A DNA stretch of 64,000 nt, from assembly GCF_051020985.1 (NCBI RefSeq), contig NC_135009.1, forward strand, positions 15,074,606 to 15,138,605, read 5' to 3'. The stretch comes from Nomia melanderi. Lineage: Eukaryota; Arthropoda; Insecta; Hymenoptera; Halictidae. The position numbers and the translations under genes are program-made. The notes beneath the pieces were generated by a model, which saw only the letters and a list, made by a program, of their open reading frames with translations, had not been told where the DNA came from and ran no database searches. This document shows, piece after piece, positions 21,501-33,500 of this stretch. Every line of letters starts with the position of its first letter. Position 1 is the first letter of the stretch.

Positions 21501-24500
21501 AATCGAAGATCGGATAGATTGAATCCCTAAGGTGGATCGGTAACAATGTTAACCCTTTGCGAACGAACGTCGACATTTTGAGATCAGATGTTCATATTTG
21601 GAAGACTAAGTCGCGAACAAATAATTTAACCCTCTATGGGCCGAATTTTATTTCGTGATTATAACAAAATTGATGCAGTATGACATTAATAAATATCAAC
21701 ATATGAACAGAAATTATTAGTGTATTCAATAGTTTTAGTAATTTTATTCAAACGAATGTATCTTGTAGCTTTGAAGTTACAACGACGTTGAACGTAAACT
21801 CCTGTGTATACGAAAGTTTAAGTTGACCAATTATTTAATGGCATTCGTCAGTTTTCAATAAAAAATTAAATAAATTAATTTAACCCGGTATATTGATGTG
21901 TGACTTCAAAGTCACACGGGCCTACAGAGGGTTAATTAGTGAAACAGCAAGAGAGCAGCACGTAGTTTCCTGTTTTTCTATTAATTAAGTAATTGATATT
22001 TAACTTCATCTGTTGAAGAGTTTGTACATTTTACTTGAGTTTGTACTTAGCAACGCTAAGTCGCAAACGAATGAGTTACTAAAACAGTAGATCGGTATGT
22101 AGTTTCCCATTTCCAATTATCTAATTGTCCATATTTCAAAAAAGAATCTTCGTCAAAGGGTTAATTCTATTCTTTTAGATGTCCGATAAAATGTGTTATC
22201 ATCATAGACCGTATACCCGGTGTTCAGAGAGAAGAGGATCTCACCGTTCAGTCGCCTGGAAAGGAAATGAATTTGAGGAAGCAGATGTCCAACCGAGAAC
22301 CAAAGTAGATCGAATAAATTGAGCCCCCATGGATAGCTACTGTTAATTCCATTCTTTCAGGTGTCTACTCGGTAACGGCGAAGAATGACTGAAAGATATC
22401 TCAGTCGATTTAAAAACGCATCTCGCATGGAAGGAAGCGCTATCCGCAAATCAAAGGAGTTCGAAGGCGAGAGTTCGAGTCGGTGCCGCGGTCAGGAAAG
22501 ATTGAAAGAGAGACGGAAGAAAACGCCGAAGAAACGTCACTGCCGCCGAGGGGAGCGCCCCGCAAAAAAGGGGGCGCGGAGAGGAGAAGCTAGAAAAAAC
22601 TACGGACCGAGGGGGGTGGCTGGACGGTTGACGGGGGGGAGGTGCATCGACGCGGACGGAGAGAGCGAGGAAAGCGCGGAGATTCGAGAGCGGCGAGGGA
22701 AGAGAAAGAGAAACGCAGAGAAAATCAGGGAGTGGTATAACGCGGAGGATCGAGGAGGGGCTGAAAAACGAGAAAGACCGAGAACAAAACAAAGTCGAGC
22801 AGGGCGGGGGTGGGGAGGGAGAGAGAAGGACGGACGGAGGGTGAATGAGTCGGTGGAAGGGAGAAGAAACAAGCTGGAGGACGATGAACTCTGGCGGTAG
22901 GCAGCTTCCGTCGCCAGGCAACGTCCTCCACCACCATCGGCGAGCGCCTCCTCCTCCTCCGCCACCGCCTTCTCCGTCATCGCCCCCACCACTCGCCTCC
23001 TCCTCGCCCCGAGGCTCCAGGCCGTTATGTCGTGGTATCGTACGTAGGCAATCCTCGTCATGGACGTAGTAGTCGTGTCATCGTCTTCGTCGGTGACGAT
23101 CATGGTAGTCGTTGTCGTATTCCCACGTAGTTGTGGAGCACGCAGCCTCGTGCTGCGTATTGATCGCACGGGATGCTGTTGGTTTGCTGCTGCCGCTGCT
23201 CGCTGGTTGCTCCAGCGCGCTAGCTTCGAGCACGGTCCCACGGAGGACCAATAGGACCACCTCTCGGCTTTCTGCTCGGCTCGCTCTCGCTCCGCGATCG
23301 ACGCCCGAAAACGGCGATAACGAATGCTACCACCTTGCTGCGCACAGCCACCCTCTCTTTCACCCCCTTTTGTCTATCGGTCATAGTGCAACGAACTTTT
23401 TCACCGGGAAGCCGCCGCGCGGCGGCTCCTCGGGACCGCTTCGATAAACAGCTTTCGCGATTACGATCAAAGTGTCCCGGGGCTCTGCGTGCTCCTCGTG
23501 GAGGATCGAATCGAAGTTTCGGCCGACTTGGAACGTTAGAAGAGAGTCTTCGCGGGGATTACCGGTGCACTGATTTTTGAAAGTTGGAATTATTATAACT
23601 GGTTCGTTCTAGGGTAATATCGAGAGTGGGAATTCATATTCTTAATAGTAGTTACGTTGCACTTTCGAGTTTGGAACTCGTAACCTGCGATCTACAAACG
23701 GTGTATACTTTTGTTTGAACCGTTCACGGTATAGTGTTGCGTTCGGTTAATATTCAATTCGGACGTGGAAGAATTAAGTGACATATTTATCAAATTCTAT
23801 TCGAAATCATCACGAGTCTGACACGATATTGTCATGATATAGTCTACAGGATCTTCTAGAGAATACTATAAAAATTAGCAGTTGCTGACAGATTAGAAAA
23901 CCATCTGGAGAGCTAAGGGTTAACCCTTTGAACTCTGAGGCTCCAATATTGCCCCAGTTCTAATATTAAATATTTTAATGAATCAAAGGAACTACCCTAA
24001 TATTATTAGATTTTCTATTACCAATTATTACATTCTTATTAAAAAATTGAAGGTATGTTATAGCATTTTTCATTTTCACTAGAGATACCATAAAAATGAG
24101 TTGCAGTTGCTGACAGATTACAAAACCATCTGGAGTGCTAAGGGTTAATTAATAGGAAAACAGGAAACTACGTGCTGCTCTCTTGCTGTTTCACTAATTA
24201 AATTTGTTCGCGACTTAGTCTTCCAAATATGAACATCTGTTAACCCTTTGCCCTATGGTTTCTTTCTCAACCATGGTCGGTACAATCACCTTGTCATTAA
24301 TAATTCATTCAACAAAGAGAACAATTCTAGACTCATCCCATGTCTACGTTTACTGTACAGCAATTGATAAATGAATAATATTTCTCGCGTTTGAAATCTA
24401 CTACACTATACTACTACACTTTACACCAAGTAACGTTGAAAAATGCGATCGTCGAACCGACGGGTTGTTGCGAGTCGACGCTCGCAAACGCACCCTTACG

Positions 24501-27500
24501 AGGTGAAACGGGAATGCGGTTTTCCGTGGCAACCGAGGCGAAGCGGCTGTTAGAATAACGCGCCGCCGAACGGAGGCAGAGCGGCATAAATACGCGGGGA
24601 ACAATGTTTCCATTGTTCGCAAATCGAGGAAAGCGCGCTTTAACACCTACACGCGCGCGCGGCTCGCGCGCAGAAAATATGTCGTTCCGCGTGCCCACGA
24701 AAGATCGTTTTCCGCTCTGTCTCTCAGAAACCAGTCATCAATGGTGGGGAAAACGGCGTTGAAAATACCGGCCGGGGTGAATGGTTGCATGTGAAAATAG
24801 TTTCACTACAAGGCTACCGGCGTCGTAAATGACCGACGGGAACCGATCGGCCGAAAACGAAAGCAAACGCGGCGGAGCGGCCGCACGCCGACTGCCAAGT
24901 CCAACGAACTTATGACTTGCCAGAGTTATATAGGGTGCGCCGCGCGATCCGACCGTGCCGCTGTCCGTTATTCAAGCGCTCAACCCTTAACTCTTTGCGG
25001 ATGAGAATTCTTCGAACTTTTGAAACCTTTTCCTTAAAAACTGAGTTATGCATCGAACACTAAAACCGCCAAGCAGTTGAATCGAGTTTTTGAAATATGT
25101 TATTTTCTGAATAATTGTGCAAGGAATCAGAAATGGGTCATTTCGACCTGGTAGCTTGTGTTAACCCTTTGCACTCGGATGTTTCTTACTAGAAATATTT
25201 AACATTTCTTTACGAAGACGATGTTCTTTGAAACTAATTCGAAGAGAAGTCAGTACATTGAGGAACAAAGCTGTTTTATTCCAATGTTTCACGTATCGAG
25301 GCATTACACAAAGTTTAACAATAAATATCACATTCCATAGTTTTACTGTGTCAAATCAAGTGTGAGAGTCACCTGATTTACAGTAAATCTATAAAATTTG
25401 ATATTTAATATTACCTTATATAAATCATCAATTTAAAAAATATTAAAATAAAGTAGCTTTGTTCCTCAGTGTATAATTTCTCTTCGAGTTAGTTTCACAA
25501 AATATTGTCTATCTCATCAGAAAATGTTGAAATATTTTTAGTGAAAACCTTTCGAGTGCAAAGGGTTAATCGAATGATTGAATTATTTGCACGAATACTT
25601 TAGTTACTCAAATAATATATTCTGTATATGATTCTGTTCCCGATATTCAATATTTCGATACACAATTCAATTTATTAAGCAAAGAGCTTTCGAAGGGTTC
25701 GACTATTCTCGTCCTCGAGGGGTTTTCTAATCAATGGCGGCGATCCTCTAGTTTCTGTAACTGGCTATAACGGGAACGCTTGGCGAAGGAAAAAGAAAGT
25801 GAAACAGCGTACTCTACACAGCTGTACAAAGTATTGCCCGATTATTCCGGCACCCGATGAGTCAGGCAATTTCGTGAATGAATCCTCGCTGCCCGCCGTG
25901 GACGGCCCTGAACCGTTCAATTTACGAGGACTCGCTATTCTAATCGCGCGGCGTGCACACCGCGGGGCCGAAATTATTATTTGACGCGCAAGGATGAGTC
26001 ACGTGAGTAGACCGTGTGACTCAGCCAGGAAACAGATACCAGACCGTCGCGTAATTCGTGTCGTAACCGGAATCTTCGGAAAAGTTTCCTTCCTATTTCA
26101 CGACGTTGCGCCTGCAACCGCCAGCCTTTATCTCGCGGGGCGCGTAACGCGCGATGGCTTCCGCACGAGCCGAAATTCAGTCGCTGAGAAGCGTATTCGA
26201 TCGTTCCGTATTTCCCGATTTTCCTAAATTTCACTGGAATAATCATTACTTTTCAGTTACTTAAGAATTCACTCGTTTCTTCGTTGTTTCTCAGTCAGCT
26301 CTTTTTACAGCTTCTGAATATATTTAATCATTTCAGAAGCCGAAACAAGAATTTCCTCAAATTCTCTTTTCTGGGCACGACATCGCGTTGGGTTCCGAGC
26401 GACTCGTACGCGCGGCACATCGAAAGCAAAACGATAGGAGCAATATCAATAAAACACAGCTCGTGTACACGGCCGCCAAGGAAACTGTACGGGGTTAACG
26501 AACGACCCTATCGCTCGATCGTGTCCAACGACGAGACAAACAGAGGAAGATGGAAAGATCGTGCTGACCGAGTCGTGTGCACCATAAATATTCGTAACAG
26601 ACGTCCCATCGAGATATCCAGAAGCTGTAAAACGAGTGGCTCTCCTCCGAAGACCGGGAGCAGACAGAGCTGGTCGGCTCTCCGTTTCTCAATTAACACT
26701 TTAGGCGGCGAGCTAATTTCCTCTTATCTGTTCGCGCGTGCGTGTCACGCGATAAACCGAATTCTTCTTGTACGTTTGATACCGTCGGTCACCAACGGCT
26801 GGAAATTTTCTTCAGTTTATCGCTGGCGCCTGAGACAAACGCGGCCCGAATGGACACCGCTTTACGTAACGCCTAATAAAACATTAGCTGGCTGATTGGT
26901 ACGTGCGTTACGATTCGATGAGATGAGATGAGATTCTAAAAGATGATTCTCTTTTTAAACCCTTATGATTTACTTCTCAATTATGCTCGATCAAATACCT
27001 TCGTCGTTAACTCCTTGCCGTACTAATGGCGACTGAGACTCGCGATGAAGATTTCTAGACTAATTTAACAACAATCAATGTTGTTCATTGCCCACGGATC
27101 AAAACATAACTATTTCGCTGTTATCAATGTATTCTCATCAAATGAAATTTCTGCTTAAAGTAGAATGGACAATTTTGCTGCTTTCATAATTCACTCAATT
27201 AAACGATGATTGTTCGCAAACCTTTCTATATTATAAATAACGCTACCCATTGCGGTGACATTCAGTTTGATGAACGTGCAATGACAATAATCCAATTCAG
27301 TCAAATGACTTAATATTGCATTTTTACCATTTTGTGTATTTTGCTCTATGAAATCGTGCGACGTTCAACGTGTTAAACAGGGTCACGCCACTTGGAATTT
27401 ACCTTACGATTGAACCGCTAAGGATCGTACCGTATTCCCGTAGAATTCAGAAGAAACGAACTAGAAAAGGACGAGCACTAGAGCTACTCGGGAGTGATTT

Positions 27501-30500
27501 ATTCGCAGCGACTTCTTGTATCCACACGGAGCCCCTTTGCAATTCGAATAATTGCAAACGAAACATTCCGATACCCGTAACTTTGACCGCGTCCGGTGGT
27601 TCCAGTGTTAAGTAAATTCCAGCGCGTTTCGCGTACTCGGGCGACAGCGTCGTTCGTTAACGGTCGGATAGTTAGCGTGCAAGTCGGAGAACGTGGACCA
27701 CTTTCAGCCCTCTCCGTCGCGTCTTTCAGAAAGCGCGGAGGAAGAGTTCGTGGGCGGTCGAAAGGTCGCCGCGCATCAAAGCGAACGGGCCTCGGCCATT
27801 TTGTCGGGCGAAACTGCGCATTGTCCGCGGAGCGCACGCGAAAAACCTGGAGGACTCTCCTTCCGGGCCGCGTATCCGTCGCGTATTCTTCTGGAAAAGT
27901 ATCATCGTCATCAGCTATTGTCGGCCGGCCAGTAATTCCGCGTTTCCGTTCCTTTTCGCGGCCTCCGTTGCGTAGGATAGGGCGGTTAACGACGGGAACG
28001 CCGGCTGGGTCTCCTTTTCACGTTAAACAGCCATATCTTCGGAGAGGCAGTCGTCCATTGTCGTTTTCGTGGTGCGCGATCGTTAACCCGATTTCCGGTC
28101 AGCCGACCCCCCCTCTGCTAAACTTTCGCGACGGTCAGATTAACCTGTTGTCGTCTGGGATATTCGCGACGGAGCTCGAAACTTCGATCGTTCGCGAGAA
28201 ACGGGGAGAAACGTTTGATTCGCTCGAACTACATGTTAACCCTTGCACTCGAAAGTTTAAGTCTAAGTCGTGGAAAAACGATCTAATTAGTCGAACGGTA
28301 AAAGATCAGCACGTAATTTCCTTTCTTTCTATTAATTAAGCAATTGATATATAATTAAGCTTCATATGTTCAAAGTTTTGTATGTTTCGAAGAATCTTCG
28401 TCCGCAAAGGGTTAACCCTTTGCACTCGAAAGTTTGTCACTAGAAATATTCAATATTCTTTGATGAGATACAGGCGACATTTCGTGAAACTAACTCGAAG
28501 AGAAATACGTACATTGAGGAACAAGGCTATTTTATTTCAATATTTCTCAAATTGATATGAAGTATAATATTAAATATCACATTTTATAGTTTTACTATGA
28601 AACCAAATGGTGAGTGAGAGTCACCTCTAGCGCAAAGGGTTAATTTTGAAGGTAAAATTAAGTGCAGCGCAAAGTGGTCTAACCTTTCGCGACGATCGAC
28701 GCTTCAGCCTTTTGGTTTATGATTTATTGCTCGATTATGATGGATACTAGAAATCCAGGGAAACCGATCATTTTAATTTTTAGAGAACAAAGTCATCTCG
28801 TTCTTAGTAATTTTTATATGATTCTAATAGGATTCTCGGCACGCCAATTGGCGCGAAGAAATGCACGATACCAACGTGGGAGGACGATCGGGTCGTTGTG
28901 GGACGGCACGAGCTAATCCGCGCGTCACTTACGACGAATCTGAAAAGCCTACGAGCATAAATTACTCGAAAGGAGGTTTCCGTTCGTTCGGTTCCTCCCC
29001 TACTCGCCTTCGACGATTGCGGCGCGTCTAATTTTCTACTCGTCGTCCCTCCCCCCGACCGGCTCGGAATTCCGATCTACAATCATGCAATTAGATTACA
29101 GAGTGCGTGGACACTGGTGTCCGCGAAAGTGTGCTTCGCAACGGTCGTTTGTAAGGTTCAGAGCTGAACATATGTTGCTTGTATCTTCACGATACGGGGA
29201 TATTATAAGCTACATAAAATGATTTTCATTTAGAAAATAATTCTCTATTGAGAAAACCTGATATAATATCCTCATATATAAGTAACACCGTAAGCTACAT
29301 AAAATGATTTTCATTTAAAAAATAATTCTCTATTGAGAAAACCTGATATGTGTTACTTAGCAACGCATAACCTTCAATTTTATGGGAACAGTCGAATTTT
29401 GCTTTCTGCACAAGGTTGCTGCACTATGCGTCTCTCTTCTAGAATTCCCAATGAATTTATCATTCGTTCGTATAACGCGAATCAGTCCTCGAGGGTTCAA
29501 CCAGAAATTCGTACACTTTCCGAGTTCTACGATTTCTACGTTCGATTTTGCAACGGAACCGGCGCGTTGAATTCGAGATTCACGGCGGCGCCCGGTGTTT
29601 CCATTCGCACGAAAAACATCGTGTACCGTATTCGATTCGCCATCGAAGACGTTACTCGATTACGAAGGAGTAATTAGGCGCAACGTAATCGCGGCGAGAA
29701 ACTCAAACGATCGGCACAATGAAGATTCATTCATGAACGCCTACCCGGCGAACGAGGACGATCAACAGTTTCCGTGCCAGCGGAATATACTGCGGTTCAG
29801 TGGGAGCCGAAGTTTATGGGAACGTGAATCACGCTCCAAGAGAGAGACAGAGAAAGAGAGAGTCGGTCACTGTTCACCGAGAACGTCGTTCTCGCAATAC
29901 TGAATGGCAATTAGCGTCTGCTTCGCGTGGAAATTACAGGCGAGACTCGATAAGTCAACGGATCTTCGAGCAGAGATCTTGTCGGGTTTTCGAGGAAAAT
30001 CGTTTTCGTGAATGGAAATTCGATTGTCGGAGGGTTTCCAAGACAATCGCGGAGTCAGCGACAGCCGTAAACGTTGGTGCATCGATCGTGGACTAATAAA
30101 CCTTGGCACTTGTATTAGCGTCTATTCATTCGAAAAACGGTGAACTCGAAAAGTGGAGCGAACGAACTTGAAACCATAACGAATTGACTAAGTATCTGAA
30201 CCCTTTGATGAATGTCGACCTTTCAGCGAGATGAAATTTTCGTGTTTGTAAGACTGAATTGCAGACGGACGATTTAATTAATGAAACAGCAAGAGATCGG
30301 CACGTAGTTTCTATTTTTTCTGTTGTTTAAGCAATTGATGTATAACGTAGGTTCATCTGCCGAATGTTTCGTACATTTCAAAAAATCTACGTCCGAAAAG
30401 TGTTAGTTTGAGGTCAAAGTTTGAAAAAGTTCGAGGTCAGACTAAAACTGGGATCAATCGTTCAGAGACGCGAACTCTGGTAAAAGTGAATTTCGATTTT

Positions 30501-33500
30501 TGAATTCCGGTCGTAGTGGTTCAACCGAACGTATTCAAGAGGGATGAAGGGAGAAGGGGTTGTTGAGGAAGTTGACGACCCCTGTTGATCGTTGAACACC
30601 TGAACCCGAGCGCGACAACACGCGCTCGCTGGTACACGTTATGTAATCGAATCGAGCGCGCTCGATTATTCGAGTAACACGATCGTCGATGTCGGTTAGA
30701 GCCGAGTTAGAGAGTGAAACGGAAGTGGCGGTCTATATAGTCGTTTTTGAGATAACGATCGGAAAAGTGAACCGATTAACGCCGATTGCGACACGGGGCG
30801 GACGGGAGAGGGTGCTGGTATGAACACTGGAACTACCAGATGGGTCAAAATGAACAATAAATGACAATTTCTGTGAAATTATTCGATACACTGATCTAGA
30901 GCAAAGTAAACTAGGATACAAGGAAACTGAAAACCCGATAAACGTATCAATTTTATAAGAGAGTGCAGAATAATCGATTCCTTTTCTCGGTGGTTCTAAT
31001 GTTAAAGTGTCTTTTTTGAAATTACGAATTATCCGAGGAACTTTGATTATCCGAATTAACCTGCTGCGATTTTCTTGGCAACTGCATTCGGTGAAATTAT
31101 TTTGTAATTATTCGAACGACTCGGTAATGGTAAGAGCTAAGAGCAACTCCCTATTTTCCGAAAACCAAAATCTCGGTCTCCCGAGCGAAACGGCTTCGCG
31201 ACCTACGCGGTTTCGAGTGTTTTTCCACGGGAGCGTTCGCTCTACTCGAAAAACTGTGCCGTAAAAATGGCGGCCCGGCGTTCACGCTGCGCTCGAGTGG
31301 CAACGATGAAACCACCCTCATTACGCAGCGCCTAGCTGAATTCTGGCCTGATTGCGGTGCCTCGGATCCGCTGTCGCGTTAATTCCTGCATGGCTACCCG
31401 TTTCTATATTCCTTTTAACGTTAACGTTCGCGCTGAAGTTACTCGAAAAATAGAAAACAATGCGATCTCAGCGTTTCATCGAGCCATAGGAGGAATTGAA
31501 CCTTCACAGTTCCAACTGTTCTGCGATTCGTAATCGAGAACCTGCAGAAATCAATATTACAAGCAATACCAAATTGCGAACAAATGATTTCACTCGAACT
31601 TGTATATTTTAAGCGCCATGACAGCCACTAACGCTTCAAGATTACTCGAAAACAATCGTAACATACAAGATAATCGAGAATGAAAACGTTCAGTAACAAA
31701 GTTGACAATACCGTAACGCAAAGATTCTAACGCCAATGATCCCTAATGATCCCTACTTTTTGCAAAAGAATAAACTCTACAAATCGGTCAAGATCTCCCT
31801 GGCGAACGTGTGAAAGAACAACCGGTGCTCGGATTCGTTCAGCATTCATTGGAACAGCACTAAAATCGCAAGTATCGGCCGTCTTTCGACAAACATGTCA
31901 CGCGTCGTCGCGTTACGTTGTTATGAACGGGTCCGCGCGCACGTAACGCTCGTAACGTCGAGTAAAGAGGAGACAGAGGCGCGTTGCAATGCAGGCCACT
32001 AGCCCGTAACGTTTACACTGTTGCACATTGACGCGGAAACGTTTCGCGGCGATGGTGACGATGACGACGAAGAAGAAGAAGAAGAAGAAGAAGAGGAAGG
32101 AGGAGAGGAGGAGGAGAAAGAAGGAGAAGAAGGAGAAGAAGGTGAACCGTGTACTCGGTACACACGTGTTAAACTGCTGGCCGACATATGCGGCATCGGG
32201 TGTCGATACGTTGAGGTAGGCCGGCCACCGACCTCCGCGGCGAGTCGCCGACACGCGTTCTTCGGGACGGCTCGTTTCTTTCCTCGTGCCGTGTCTGTCG
32301 ACAAGGGAACTGGATTTTTATCGCACATCCGCCAACGGGCAGGCCCGCCTTACCCATTTCCCGCTTTGCCCGCCGAAGCTAGCTAAGCACCGGCCACGAC
32401 ACGGCTGTCCGACCTTTCGGCTCGTTTCGGCGTCCAAAGAGGATCTCGCGACAATCCTCTTGGACGTTGTAAATTAACGAAAGAGGATTGAAGTATCGAA
32501 AACATTTCGCGAGGGGAATTGAATTGTACGTCGAAGTCTCAACCCTTGCACTGGATTTCCACTGGAAATACTCAACATTTTCCGATGAGACAGACATTGC
32601 TTGAAACTAATTTAACGGCAATTCACAGGTGAATTAAGGAACAAAGCTGTTTTAAATATTTCATAGCAACACAAACTTTAATTTAAAATACTAAATATTC
32701 AACTTCATAGTTTTATTATATTAAACCAAGGGTTAAATGCCAGAGGAAAGGAAAGCTAATCACGGATCTCTCGTTATCTGAAGAAATCAATTGTTCACAA
32801 CTATCCGAAATATGAAAGCTTGATGGCAGAATGACGACATTCGACCTGAAGGGGTTAATATTCTTAACCCTTGGCTACTGTTGGCGCATGAAAACTTTTG
32901 TTTCAGTGTACAATGTTATTGACTATAATTGCGGCAAAGCTTTTGTCTCAGACTGTTGGATTTGCTACAGAGAAATTTCGAAAGATCCATTTGAATCTTC
33001 GGTGGTGGAGACATTCTGCTTATCGGGGATTTCAGATCACCGAGAAACTTAGAAACACAGGGTACTACACCGATTTTGCTCACGTTCGTCCGCAATATTA
33101 CAATCACGTCTTACGTACAAGTATTTGCGGTGAATCAGAACGGATGTACCGTCGCACGGGATTGATTGTACTACGCGCGGACAGAGACCAGCGAATAGAG
33201 AGGTCAACAGACAGTTCCCTCGAGCAGCTATCGCTAGGAAGAAAAACCGAGTCGCCACGGCCGATCGTGCCTCGGAATATCCGATCGTGGACTGGAATAC
33301 CTGAATTAATTTCGAATTAATCGGAGCGTGTCGGCGTGGAAATTAGCACTCGGAGCGGCGTTTTCCGACGCTGTGCTCGAACGATACATTTTTAGACGTG
33401 TATTTTCTCAACAAAATGCAGAACCGAATAACAGTTACAACTCTATTACGAAGTAGGGAAACAGATTCGCACGTATTTCTCAAACGAAAATCATTTTATA

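Noticed and set aside
22385..23241. 171-codon plus and 213-codon minus frames
   Set aside because: Low-complexity K/R/E/G and T/S/P-rich sequence from CpG-rich simple repeats, with no domain and no splice context.
26284..28339. Open frames of 203 and 247 codons
   Set aside because: No recognisable protein. The second runs into a TTAA transposon. CpG-rich, stop-poor composition explains the length.
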